The notes under the pieces are model-generated. The model was not told where the DNA came from, did no database searches, and saw only the letters and a list, made by a program, of their open reading frames with translations. From Plumapathes pennacea (Eukaryota > Cnidaria > Anthozoa > Antipatharia > Myriopathidae): a stretch of DNA of 64,000 nucleotides. The stretch lies in contig OZ038469.1 of the NCBI GenBank assembly GCA_964036295.1, positions 14,193,591 to 14,257,590 on the forward strand, in the 5' to 3' direction. Both the position numbers and the translations under genes were made by a program. Positions 21,015-33,100 of the stretch are shown in pieces (within the stretch, counting starts at the first letter, position 1; the number at the start of each line of letters is the position of its first letter).

Positions 21015-21848
21015 TTTTTACATATTGGGTCAGCAGTGACAATGGCGATGCGCGCGGACTATTGTTAAGTCATTAATCCCAGGGTCCTTTTTGGGCTTTC
21101 GCACTGACGAGGCGAGCGTATTTCCGTATTTCTTTTTCTTTTCTTTTTTTTTTTTTTTTTTTTTTTTTTTGTAATGTGTAATAAATGAGCTGATATGCAG
21201 TCACTCAAAAGAAAATGTGGACACTGTTATTGGAATGTCCTTATTTATTAAGAGTTTTTCACAATTTGGATTTTTTTTTTTTTTTTGAGTCGAACTCGCG
21301 CATGGAGCCCTGGGGACGAGATGATCCAAACCCACGCGAATGGCCCTGGGGACAAGTGACGACCATCTTATTGGTCAGTGGCAGCTAACAAGAACACAAT
21401 ATGGCGGACATCATGAAGCCGGGTCAGGTTTTTTGAATTACCGAAGGTTGCTTCGACCTTCATCGCCATGTTGCATGTGTTCGGGGCTACTAAGCAACGA
21501 AGAGGTAAGAATTGTGAAGAATCCGTAGTGTTTTCCATAATTTCATAAGCTTTGACTTTCGAAACGTGTTCAATTCTCAAGCGAGCGGACGCGCGCAGAT
21601 CTTGTCGTTCGAAAAGTCACCTCAGATTATTAAATTGACGCGTTGCTTGAGCGATTACAAAAACTGCCGATCGTTATATGAATTATTCGAAATTTTAATT
21701 TAATATTTGTGTGCTTTGTTTTTTTTATTATTATTATTTTGATCTGGTGCAGTCTGCATTCGTCGGGTGTTATGAATATGGCGAATTTCTTGATAAACTT
21801 TATATACGTACGCAAACAAAATATCGCCAAAACATATGTTTGAATGAT
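21015..21848. other. Upstream region of the coiled-coil gene; intergenic
   Basis: Contains T runs at about 21147-21171 and 21272-21286. At 21478 an ATG followed by 12 open codons ends at AAGA/GTAAGA, which could be a short 5' exon, but nothing downstream confirms it. Confidence 0.35.
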
Positions 21849-22425
21849 CCTTATATACCGACAAAACATTTCGCCGTTAATTAACGGCGAGATTTTCTGT
21901 CTGTATTTCGAGGAACACAGTATTTCGCCGTTATTTAACGGCGAGATTTATTGTCTATATATAGAGAGACAACATTTCGCCGTTATTTAACGGCGAGATT
22001 TACTGTCTGTACTAGAGAGACACAGTATTTCGCCGTTATTTAACAGCGAGATTTACTGTCTGTATATAGGAACACAACATTTCGCCGTTAATTAACGGAG
22101 AGCCGCGGCACAATTCAAACTATATACAGATAGAAAATCTCGCCGTTAAATAACGGCGAAATACTGTGTTCCTCTATATACAGACAGAAGATCTCGCCGT
22201 TAATTAATAATGGTAATAGGACTGAGTGGAGTCCGATTCGGTCTGTAATCATACGAGTGATTACGAAATCGGACGACCGCGCTTCGCGGGAGTCTGATTT
22301 CGTAATCACGAGTATGATTACAGACCGACATCGGACGACACGACGGGGGGGTTTATGAACCAATCACATTCGAGGAAATTGTAATATTTATGATTAACGG
22401 CGAAATGTTGTATCTGTATATAAGG
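21849..22425. mobile_element. Composite palindromic transposon-like element (577 bp)
   Basis: Ends are inverted repeats: ccttatataccgacaaaaca at the left and ccttatatacagatacaaca at the right on the minus strand. Both run into ttcgccgttaat. The left part has about five tandem units of roughly 55-66 bp containing ttcgccgttatttaacggcg. Two such units lie in the opposite orientation at about 22125-22200. A hairpin with 43-44-bp arms sits inside. There is no coding capacity. Confidence 0.7.
22231..22335. repeat. Internal hairpin, arms of about 43 bp
   Basis: Left arm 22231-22273 (gtccgattcggtctgtaatc...) pairs with right arm 22293-22335 with few mismatches. The GC-rich loop region gaccgcgcttcgcgggag forms a further small stem. 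Confidence 0.8.
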
Positions 22426-22793
22426 TTTGAAGTAATGTTTATGTCTTCACCGCTTCTTTGTTGTAATAATTCATCCGTGTCTGTATATAAAATTAACGAC
22501 GAAATTCGTCATTGTATAAACTCCGGCATTTGTCGAACATCGCTTCTCAACTGACAAACATGTGTCTTGGCCGTCATGTTTCCATTGAGTTTCGCTTGCT
22601 CAGGTTTATATTTAAATACTGCTCTTTCTGTGAACGTGGACCTCTCCGTACAACTTTAACTTGACTTACCGCCTACTAGAAACGTGGGAAGACTAAGAAG
22701 AGTCTCAGACCTTTATAATGATATCTTTGATTGGAGCGGTCTTTCCCTCAGACAGCTCAAATTAAAAACGTGTTAATTCTTTGTCATATTCAG

Positions 22794-23028
22794 TTCGTCA
22801 AACGACGCAGAAGTTCAGTATTCGTGGAGAAGGAGTTTGCCTGACAAGTTCAAAGAACATCTGCGTGGATGCTGGATGGACACGAAAAAAAAGAAACACA
22901 ATTTTGCTTCACAAAATATCGATCCCGCTAGTCTTGATTTGATGCAATCTTTTGATCCGATAACTGTTTATAACTTTCGTCGGAAATTTGAGTTTGAAAA
23001 ACATTGCGCAAATGTTTCAAGTATGTAG
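22794..23028 (+). pseudogene. Possible orphan exon or coding remnant
   Basis: After an acceptor-like tcatattcag, an open frame reads SSNDAEVQYSWRRSLPDKFK and continues to VSSM and a stop at 23028 (78 codons). The composition is protein-like rather than random AT sequence. An upstream frame (about 22665-22770) also reads plausibly (RLRRVSDLYNDIFDWSG) to a stop. I recognise no family. It could be a decayed transposon protein, a gene fragment or chance. Confidence 0.3.
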
Positions 23029-23204
23029 TCAACTCCGTTGGAGTGTTAATAATTGCTTCCGGTCGTCTGGTTTGAATGACCAAGTGGGCGACAGGGGTTC
23101 ATACAAGTTTAGCGTTTTTTGCGTCACCCGCCGTCTTTCGCAACCCGATTGTCACCTTTGAACTGCAAATCAGCCTGTGTTCGCTCCAAGGAAATATAAG
23201 CTTC

Positions 23205-23246
23205 TGCCCGGGGGAAAGGGAGGGGGGAGGGGGGGGGGGGGGGGAT
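23205..23246 (+). repeat. G-rich tract with a run of about 20 G
   Basis: The sequence gggggaaagggaggggggag is followed by a long pure G run. It could form G-quadruplexes, and assemblies often mis-size such runs. Confidence 0.7.
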
Positions 23247-23847
23247 GTTAACAGTACAAACTGATCGGCGCAAGGGATTTGTTTGTTCAAATGGTCGGGA
23301 GAAGGAAGTCGATATCCTTCCTTCCTTTAAACCGTACGGTCACAAAATACATTTGTTATATCCAGCGATAGGGTTTCGAACCATACCTTGAATGAGCGAA
23401 GCAACGCTTTTAGTGCGAGTTGTTTTTATCGTAATGGCGCAACATCGGAGATTGATCCTTGATGAACGTTGTGCTTGAAACATTCACTGATATGCCTCTC
23501 AATTTAGACAAAACAAACACTTAGCAACACCGCATGTACAGTTTAACCACTTTCGCGTAATGTGGGGGGGAGGGAGGGGGATGGGTGTGCGTACATAACA
23601 TCACGACGGTTGGATTTTATGAGGGTTTGTATGGGAGGTTTCGGCCGGTCGCGACACTCGGATTTTACTTGAATATTAAAGCAACTTTCACACCAGTGTT
23701 GATTTTCTTGCCGCTGCAGCAATTTTAGAGCGATCCGGTCTCTTGATCACCCCCACTTTTGTCACGTGAAATGCGTGCCTGCAATATATTCATAATTGCT
23801 CGTGGCGAAGCCGACGAGCTTAGGATTGGAAAGTGTGTCTTTATCAT

Positions 23848-23896
23848 CGTCATATTTTTATTTTTATTTTTATTTTTATTTTTATTTTTATTTTTT
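23848..23896. repeat. (TTTTTA)n microsatellite
   Basis: About seven copies of tttttat in tandem within AT-rich sequence. Confidence 0.8.
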
Positions 23897-25284
23897 TTCT
23901 GGGTTACGAATCAGCACACGGTGATTGGTTCATATTATCACGTGCTGGGCGATGACGTAATTGACTTCGCTAAACAACTCGAGATGTGGCCAGTGAATTG
24001 CTCGTTACTTGTGTGTAAAAGTTAACTGCATCCCATCCAAACTCAACACCATTTGGCTCTGTGGAATGCGCACGGATAAACTGGATTTTCGGGAACGATT
24101 TTGGCTCGCGTTCACCGCGGAAGCTTTGAGAATAGCCGTAAACAAATATTTGGTGGTACCGCTGTCGCCAAATATTTAGTCCCGACGAAACTTTCTGTGG
24201 CGACACGAAATACTTTTGGGAAGATAACAGGGCGAAAACAGAAACCAAAGCTACGGTGAGCTTTAGCCGTAAAACAATGACGCTTTATGCTTTACTCTGT
24301 ACATGACATCTGTTGCCTCATAAAATTCTTCTGCGTATCGTACATTGCCTGTTGAAGTGTTTCTTTCATTCGATCATGTAGTCTTTGTTTCGCAATGTTC
24401 ATTAAATACCAGAAATGAAAAATACACCGAAATAATTCTGATTGAGTTTGCAGTCACAAATGGACTGAACACACTGTGAACAAAAGCGCAATAATATTGT
24501 AAACATCTCTCGTGTGACATTCCTCGCTTTCAATTTTACATTTGTTACAGAGCACGAATACTCGAAAGCCTGATAGAAGAAACGTATTGAGTTAACAAAA
24601 GAAAACACATAAGTAGTGAAGCGAAGGCTGGATTAATCGTGGCCTCTGATTAGAAATATGAGTCAAGGTCAAACTGTCATAATCGATTGTGCATAAAAAG
24701 ATATGTCACGCATTCTCAAGATGCAGGGTCGCTCAACCTTTAAGAAGCAAGTGTATGAGTGTTGTAATAATAATTTTTAGTTTAATCAAGGTGTCAAAAG
24801 CCAAGTTCTCTATACTGTGTGATATTTTTATGGTGAGAAATTGGAAGTCTCTCCTGGGAGTTCCGCTCTTGTCCCCTACTTTCCATTTTATATTCTGGTC
24901 TCGACCCAACTCACGCCGCGAGCTCACTGGCAAGGCCAGTCTAGTTCCCAAGTGAATTCTCGTGTCGGCTATAATTTAGTGCTTTGCCGACGAGCCGGTC
25001 TTCGAGCTCAGACGAACTACACTCTAACTACACAGTAAATTTTAATGAAGAAAGGATTTACGGTGGTGAGTATAAACGGAGATCACGTGCCCCGTATATT
25101 TCCCGAATAGGACTAGTGATAGTTGATCGATAAAATTCTGTGGTTTGGAGCTGTATTGGGTAACGATGCATCGATAGCTGTTCGCAATGTCGGTGAAGGT
25201 TTTGTAAACAATTTCGAACAAAATTTTCCACGCAACAATTAGCAACACTTTCAGACTTTTTAGCTATTCCTATTCCGGAACAGA

Positions 25285-25380
25285 CCTAATCGAACACGCA
25301 CGCAAATTAATGCACGCAAATTAAACTTCACACATATCCAGTCTTGCACGCAAATTAACTTCACACATATCCAAGCAGGT
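25285..25380. repeat. Short tandem duplication with cacgcaaattaa
   Basis: The word cacgcaaattaa occurs three times. The segment acttcacacatatcca occurs twice, spaced about 40 bp apart. Confidence 0.7.
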
Positions 25381-25424
25381 AACCCGGTTTAACACTTTGG
25401 GTGTCTGTATGCACACTTCAAAAC

Positions 25425-25551
25425 TTTTCTATTCTCTTGCGCTTGCGTTTGCGCTTGCTTCACAAATTTTACCGTGTGAACCGGTCGCTTGCGCTTGCGT
25501 TTGCGTTTGCGTTTGCGCTTGCGCTTGCTTTACTCGTGTGAACCAGGCTTT
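25425..25551. repeat. Truncated copy of the cgcttgcg/gttcacac repeat
   Basis: Matches the right two thirds of the element at 38434-38592 (ttctcttgcgcttgcg, ttttaccgtgtgaaccggtc, ctcgtgtgaaccaggcttt), with an expanded gcgtttgcgtttgc section. The left terminus is missing. Confidence 0.7.
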
Positions 25552-25621
25552 ATGCTTATGTTTATGTCGCCACTGTTTTTCTCTTATTCTTATTCTTATG
25601 CTTGTGCTTATGCTTATGCGC

Positions 25622-25860
25622 TAGTGTACCCGGGCTGAAATTTCCCATATGAACACACGACCGGGCTGGCCCGGTTGACCGAGCGGGCTCATGTGATTCT
25701 TGCATGAATGCCAAATTAAAAAGCAAGACTGTGCCAAGCACATTTCAAACTCGCGTAGTTGAAACACTTTCATCCCGGTTAACTGGGTTTGAGTATTCAT
25801 ATGAGAAACGAGCCAGCCCTGTTAACCGAGATCTCGGTAACCGGGCTCATATGAAAGGCT
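25622..25860. repeat. cccgggctg/ggttaaccg fold-back-like repeat
   Basis: Contains tcatatgaaa and catatgagaaac with ccggttaactggg and ccgagatctcggtaaccggg words in both orientations. It looks like an old inverted-repeat element. Confidence 0.45.
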
Positions 25861-25861
25861 G

Positions 25862-25942
25862 TTGCCAAAATGGGGACGGGGACGCGGGGACGTGACCTTA
25901 GGGACGTGGGGACGTCACCTTGGGGACGCGGGGACCTGACCT
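25862..25942. repeat. G-rich minisatellite (ggggacg)
   Basis: Imperfect repeats of ggggacgtgacctta / ggggacgtcaccttg / ggggacctgacctt. Confidence 0.75.
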
Positions 25943-26094
25943 TCAAAACAAAAAACCATTCTAACTCCCTTAGTTTTTCTCCTATTGGCTTGAAACTTTC
26001 ACACAGAACAGAGAATTCGATTTATTCGAAGCGCTCATAAAATTCAAGGCGTCTCGTGAACGGACGGGACAATCCGCGGATTGCAGGTTGACAT

Positions 26095-26175
26095 GCTTAT
26101 CTGCAGATTAAATTTGCGGGTCAAATATGCAGGTTAAATTTGCAGGTTAAATTTGCAGATCAAATTTGCAGGTTA
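26095..26175. repeat. Tandem repeat of about 15 bp (gcaggttaaattt)
   Basis: Five to six copies of variants gcagattaaattt, gcgggtcaaatat, gcaggttaaattt. Confidence 0.8.
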
Positions 26176-26442
26176 AAATAAAAGTCCAATTAGTTGAAAT
26201 ACCTTCAATGCCAGCCTTAATAAAATCGTATTTCGCTCACGTTCGATGCACTTTTTTCGTGCTATTCAATTGGAGGTCAGTTCGATGCGACTTGGAGCAC
26301 GCGTGAAAGCGACCGACGGTATCGTGGCTATCTCTGTATGACTTGAAGTGGCTTTTTAGGTTTATTCACGTTTTTGACCGTTTTGCGGGCCGTAGAAAAG
26401 ATTTCGGGTTTTGCCGCCATGTTTAGAGCAAGAAATCGTATG

Positions 26443-26490
26443 TGGGGGGGTACCCCGGGGCAGCCCTTTGCTCTGCCCTGGGGTACCCCT
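26443..26490. repeat. GC-rich inverted repeat (ggggtaccccggggcag)
   Basis: Arms ggggtaccccggggcag and ctgccctggggtacccc flank a loop of about 9 bases. It interrupts a short chance open frame. Confidence 0.75.
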
Positions 26491-27161
26491 CGCGTAGCGT
26501 TGCAACGCGATTTAAATGTTGATCGGCCGTTAAAATACAGATTTCGTGTTGAACGTATCTTTCTGTAGGAAATTTTATGCGTAGAATAGGCATTCATATT
26601 TGGCAAAATTGTCTCGGGTGATCGTGTGATGTCTTTAATGAAATTTAAAAGCTGTCGTGAGGAAGGCTCCGGTCTCACTCGTAACTTTAACGACATAAAT
26701 ATCGCCGTTTTCATCATTTGAAATTCAAATAGCGCTTGTCACCAGAAATATATGTCAGCAAGTTGCTACCAAACATTGAAGAAGCCGTCATATTGCTCTC
26801 GATGCTGAGATATTATTGACTAAACTTCCTAGTGCGACCGGGCCCTAACTCAACTGTTGTCCGCGCGCTAGCAGATTCTTTTTTTTTTTTTTTATCGATT
26901 TCATTAAGTACATTATACCTTATTTTAAATTTCGGGTAGCTTCTCTTTTTCTCATATCTTTCGAGTTGGTGAAACTACAAGGCCATTCTGTAAATTCTTT
27001 GGGAGAATTCTTTCTTTCGCACAGCTTCGTATAGAAGCTGAATGTTGACTGCGGTAAATACTGCAGCTTTCAAACCGTTAACATGTCTCTAACCTTGAAA
27101 TTTGATTTTGACAGGTCTGAAACACTACAAAGTTGTGAAGTTCATGATATAGTATGCAAAG

Positions 27162-30100
27162 ATGATGCAGAACTTGTTTCGTGTGACAAGATTGCCATTG
27201 AGGATCAACTTTAATGGCCTAGCACCAGTACAGGTTAGTAACAGAGCTGCAAGTCAGATATTTTTACTTTGAATGTAAGTCATGTAATATTATAGTGTGC
27301 AGGTGTTAGTTCTACTTAGTGGGGACCATTAGGAGGAGAGGGTGGGGTTACTGAAAACCCTCTCTATTATATACATACTGAGACATACTCACAAAAAAGC
27401 CATATTGTAAAATTTCGTACGCAAATGAGTTCTAGCCAATGAGAGGCCGCGAACGACACTTTCACACGTGAAAAAAATCGTTCGTCCGATCACAAGCTGT
27501 GATCGACGATTTTTCACTACTGTTAAAGGGTTTCCCGGTCCCACCAAATTAAAGCGACTTAGAGCTCTAGATTCAGATTCGGAGTAATCTTTATGATGTT
27601 AAGTATTTCATTTCTACTTTGCTAATACTGTTTGTAAGATCATGACGGTTCCATTGTGGACTATTTTTCCATTTTGCTATTTTGGAATTGTTTGAATAAA
27701 AAGCTATGCCAGAATGATAAATGTCTCAGTATGTATATAATAAACAGAAAACATCATGGAAAGTGCTTTGTACAGTTTTTATTCACTTGTTGTTTCGCAT
27801 CATAAAACTCATGAATAAAAACCATACGCACGCACTTTCCATGAAGTAATTTCTGTTTCTATTTCAGACCAAAATATAAAAACCTTAAAAAGTCAGACCT
27901 ATATCCAAAAATATTTTTTCCCCTTTGCAGACCTGTATCCCAAATATTTATACCCACTCTACCATATTTAAGAGGTATACCAAAATGTTTACCCTACTTC
28001 AGACTGAAATGCAAGAATATTATTCTTCTTGTCTGAAGGTTATTTTGTCCTATTGTTCCAGGGGGGTTCACCGGCAAGATTGCTCAGATTTTCAACTGGT
28101 GTACAGCAATCTTCTGTCTTGCATAACATCAAATGTCTGGAAGATGGAAGTGCAGTGGACATTGAGTGGGATGATGGAGAACAAAGCAGGTTAGTTGATA
28201 ACCTGAGCTTATATCCAGGAACCTTTAAAAGACACTCTACAATATTATTCCAATCAATATATGCATAGTAGAGTAAAAATAAAAATAAAAATAAAATATG
28301 TCACTGAAACTTCTGTTGTACTTGTCAGGTTTCACAGTGGTTGGTTGCGGCTGAACTGTAACTGTCCCAACTGTAAACAAAGTTACAGTGGACAAAGGCT
28401 TTTGGATATTGCCAGTGTGCCAGATCCTCTAACTCTTAAGAGTGTCACAGGTACAAGATATTGAGAATCCCACTACTAACTTAATAATATAGTAGAACCT
28501 AGCTTATCACTTGACACCTGCTCACACAGTTTGAACCCCGGGGAGGGGGGGAACTCCCATGTGAAAGGATGGGGATGCTCGTCGTACCGCTTAGGGTGCT
28601 CAACATCAAAGGCTGACATTTTTATGTGCATGGTAATGTTTAGGAGTCAGGTGTCAGTCAAATGAGCTCTTTTTGTTTGAAAACAGCAAGGAATAAAGTG
28701 CTTGATGATATCCTCTTTATAGCAATTAAAGACATTGAAACTTTAAATTTTTGGTATGCTATTATTGGTATCTTTTAGGGGTCAAAGTACCATTTTAGCA
28801 CCTCTTAGGGGTCAAAAAGAAAATTCCTAACGAGCATCCCCATCATTTTTATGTGGGAGTTCTGATGTATTGTGATAAAACTATATACACTATATGCAAG
28901 ACTTGATATAATGACAGTATTCTCGTTTTTTCTTCTTCTTCTTCTTCTTCTTCTTCTTCTTCAGAGAATTGCAGTAATCAGTTGCTGCTCAGCTGGGATG
29001 GGGAAGTTGGTCACGTTGGTGAACTGGACCTGGACTGGTTGAAGGAAAACTCTTATTCTAGAAAGGCGCTGGAACACCGAAATCAGATGATGACCACAAA
29101 ACCACACCTGGGGAAGGTACAATTTGATGAAAAATTGTTGTAGTCAGTTGCATGGAGACAGGGCTGTTAAAATGCATGACTTGATACCAACTCTTTATTC
29201 ATGTACTTACAATGGGAATCTAGTACTTGGGACAGCTACAATCCTGGGCAAAAGTCTTTGGGACACCCTGATCATAGTGTATTTCATTGATATCACCCAC
29301 TTTGGCCGGCCTAGTTATCCAAAAGGTACCCGCCCTCCCCTCCCCTCCCCCCGATCAGTATTGGCTCAGGGCTGGAAGATGCGCAATTCAACATTGAAGT
29401 GGGGGAGGGAGTGGTGCGAAAAACTCAAAATTGGAGGACTTTGTCATAGTGTCCTGGGCAACATTTTTGACCAGGACTGTAGTTCTGCACTGTGTCGGCA
29501 AACTAGGGTTTGATGTATGAAAACTGGATGCCGTTAAGAGTTATGTGCTGATGTTTTGAGTGTTATATTCTTACTTACCTTTGTTTATATCAGAATACTC
29601 TTCCTCAAGTGCAGTATAGCGACATTGTGGCATCTGATCAAGCACGTTGGGAGTAAGTACATTTTGTCATTGAAATGTTGCATTAATGTATATATAGTTG
29701 TCTACAAACAAGGGTAATTTCTAAAGTCCAGTTATTACTCGTATTTTTCCATCTAAAGACTAGCATATTCACCACCCAACTAAATTCTAGTATTCACTTC
29801 TCACCTGGGCCCGGTTTTTCAAAGCACGATTAGGCTAATCCTGGATTAGGTCTAAACTTTCTTGCCATTTTTTAGCCAGAAAACGTAAAAGCTTCGTCCA
29901 CAACGACTTTCTTGATAACGTTTTAAGCTGGAACAAGCTTTCTAATCCATCTTCGAACAAAACCTTGCTGTTTATTGGGAGAGAGGTTGAGAGAAATAAT
30001 TTCGTTAATCCTGGATTAGCTTGATCGACTTTCGAAAAACCGGGCCCTGAAGTCTAATGTTTTACCCTTCTATACCCATACAGTATTTATCTTTAGTTTT

Positions 30101-33100
30101 CATGAGGATTTTAAGTATCTAACGGCTGAACTGTCATTTTTTAGATGGATGTTGCAAATAGCTGAACATGGGATTTCTCTTGTAAAGAATGTCCCTCTTG
30201 AAGACACAGGTGTCGAAAAGGTTTGTGTGTTAATCTTTTAAGTTTTAGGGACACGCTCTTCAAAATGGACATTTTCCTCGTGTAATCACCTGGATACGGA
30301 ACTTTTCGAAAACGTTGCACACGATTGTAAAACGCTATAACGCTATATTTAAACGGTCAAATTTTTGAAACGGAAAAATATATTGGCGTTTCCAACGAAA
30401 CTGCTTAGTGTGAACAGGCAAAAACGAATCGAAAACGCTATCCTGTGGACGTAGATATTTTTGAAAACGGACAAAGGAAATACGTAAATGTCTGATTGTG
30501 TGTACATGGTCTGACATACGCTTATCGTGCGCAGGATAGTTTGCGTCGTGAACACGGCCCCTGATTTGCTACCTTCAATCACGTGACATTCATTCTATTA
30601 TGATTCACTTTTACGCAGGTTGCAGAGTTGATTGCGCCGGTGATGCAAACTGTTTATGGCAAGGTATGATAAACCTACATGGTTGTACTACTATGAGTGG
30701 CTATACAGAGAGGCTCCGCCCGAAAGGAGTTTCTTATTAAGCCTCAGGTGTAAAAGGTATAAAAACGATGCGTTTTGTGAACGACTGCCGAAAAGGCAAT
30801 CGTACTGGCATTTCGTAGGGGTTCTAAGTCGATCGACACGTTCTCAAAAATCGCGTTGCCGAGTTGATGTTGCGTACGGTTTTTCTAGACGTCTTCCTGT
30901 TCCAACAGTATATAAGGGGGGGACTTTCTCCTTTTTTATGCTCCTCGATTCTTCCATCCGTGGCTTTTTTTGTTTGTTTGTTTGTTTGTTTGTTTGTTTG
31001 TTTTTTTGTTTTTGTTTTTTTTTTGCTGAATTATCGCGCCTCTTGTGCACTGTTGTTTAAAAACTTTCTACTTTGGCGGCAGCTCTTTGATGTCATATCT
31101 ACGCCCGACCCGATCAACATTGCTTACTCCGAGGTGAAGCTTCCATTCCACATGGATTTGACGTACTACGAGTCTCCTCCTGGCTTACAGCTTCTACACT
31201 GTCTCAGGTGAACCCCATACAAAGACCGTTTTGCAACATATAGTCACGTGATTCATCACGTAGCATTTAGTCATGTGACTTATCACGTAGCACTTAATCA
31301 CGTAACCTGCTACTTGACATCATGCCGAGAATATGAAGGCTCTCAAAATCTTGCTCTCCAGCCACAAACTACTTTAAGCAATATAAAAGTTAATAAGCCT
31401 TCACACTAGATGTCTGGTTTAGACTGTAAACGTCAGAAATGTCTTTACTACAAAACATGGTGCATATACGATAACAAGCTATATGCCATTGCAAGGTTGA
31501 AACGTCAGTTAAATTACCTTCTACGGCTTCGGGCATATTTTCTATAGTTCATACTACAAGGTGTACTGATTGAAATGACTCGTTTTGCTATTTCTTACGC
31601 TTAAAAGTTTTGAAACGGCATTTCTCGCGGTGTTTGACGCATCTACGTCAACCTTGGTTGAAAAATCATTGTTTTGCATGTTTTTGTTGATACAGACCAG
31701 CATGGTTCATACAGGGACTCAAGGACTAACTTCTTTGTTGATTAACTGTGCTGCTTTTTGCGGTAGGTTTGATCCCGAGGTGACAGGAGGCGAGAGTTTG
31801 TTTGTGGATGTGTTCCATGTCGCTGAAGAAATGAGAAAACAGTACCCAGACGAGTTTGACACTTTGGTGCGAGTGCCAGCAACCTTCCAGAAAATCCACT
31901 TTGAGAGGTACCGCCATACACACTGAACCTAGCTTCGACTGTGAATAGTCACTCTTTTTCTGGGCAGAGATCGTATGCGCGAGTGAAAAATGAATGGTTG
32001 GTTTCAAATTTGCTTTCATTTTTTCTGCCTCGTCCCCAGTCGCTCCTCCTCGATTGCAGGGCGTGCGAGGAACGTCGCACTTCAAGTACTGGAACCGTAG
32101 AAGAAGAGACTGTGATGGTGGCAGTTTATTGTTTGCTCGTGCATACGGTCTTTACGCAGAAAAAAAGGGACTGCCCACAGTCTACGTCTTGTCACTCTAA
32201 GATTGCTCAAAATCAAAAATTGCGTAATATATGGACTTTCGATGGGTGGCCAAATGGGCTCACAAGTCGTCCAATTAGAGTTGGATAACGGTGAAAGAGC
32301 ACTTTTTACTGCCCACATAAACGAGTATCTGTTAAGTAAATCTCTCTGCTCAGCTGTTTGGGTTTCCATATAATATTGCATGACAACCATAGAACAAGAT
32401 ATACACCAATGCCAATTTTATCGTCAGTTGGCCCGCCAGAACATCTGCGCTTCGCTAACTACGTATGACTGTGAAAGTGGCTTATTGGCAAATTCTCCAT
32501 ACTTTACGATATCTCTCAAGTGAAAGATTGAAGGAGAAAATTGAAGTTGGTCACTCTCAGTAGTGAAGGGGGTAACACTTTAGCTGAGAGCAACTGTGCT
32601 ATTTGTTAAGCTTTCTCCGTCAAATCTGCAGGGAAAGGCCAGTGAAGCTGTTGTACCAGAGGCCCTACATAGTACTGAATCCACAGAAGGAGGTAAACTG
32701 GGCCCGGTTGTTCAAAGAGTGTATAGCGTTACTCACCGGATAAATCATTATCCAGTGGATAGAATTAACCATTAAGCTTAATTCAGTGAACTGGATAAGG
32801 ATTTATCCTGTGGATAGCGCTATCCACTCTTTGAACAACCGGCCCCTGATTGTTAATAAGCCATTATTTTGAATGTCTGGCCTACTACTTGACACTCACT
32901 CACTCAGAATTATTAAATCTTTAAAACAGATCGTGCAAGTGACCTGGGCACCAGCGTTTGAAGGACCTTGGGCAGTGCCAGAGGTAGGGAAATGGACCCT
33001 GGGTTCTAGATCATTTTCGGGTTGCCTGTTACCAGACGAGGCCTGGCGCAAAGCTTATCGTCTCAAAATATTTTGATTTGCATTTGCATTGTATTAAACC

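Larger units (their letters stand above)
22426..27161. other. Gene-poor region upstream of dioxygenase copy A
   Basis: No complete gene is seen over about 4.7 kb. It contains the possible exon remnant at 22794 and several short repeats listed separately. The last part should contain the promoter and 5' UTR of dioxygenase copy A. An acceptor-like ttttgacag at 27106-27114 suggests that its first coding exon is preceded by a non-coding exon. Confidence 0.4.

Noticed and set aside
26374-26568. 64-codon frame across the ggggtacccc palindrome
   Set aside because: No splice context, and half of it is an inverted repeat.
30656-31060. 134-codon frame between copy A exons 7 and 8
   Set aside because: It overlaps the exon 7 donor and runs into a TTTG microsatellite. 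The upstream part resembles dispersed repeat sequence.
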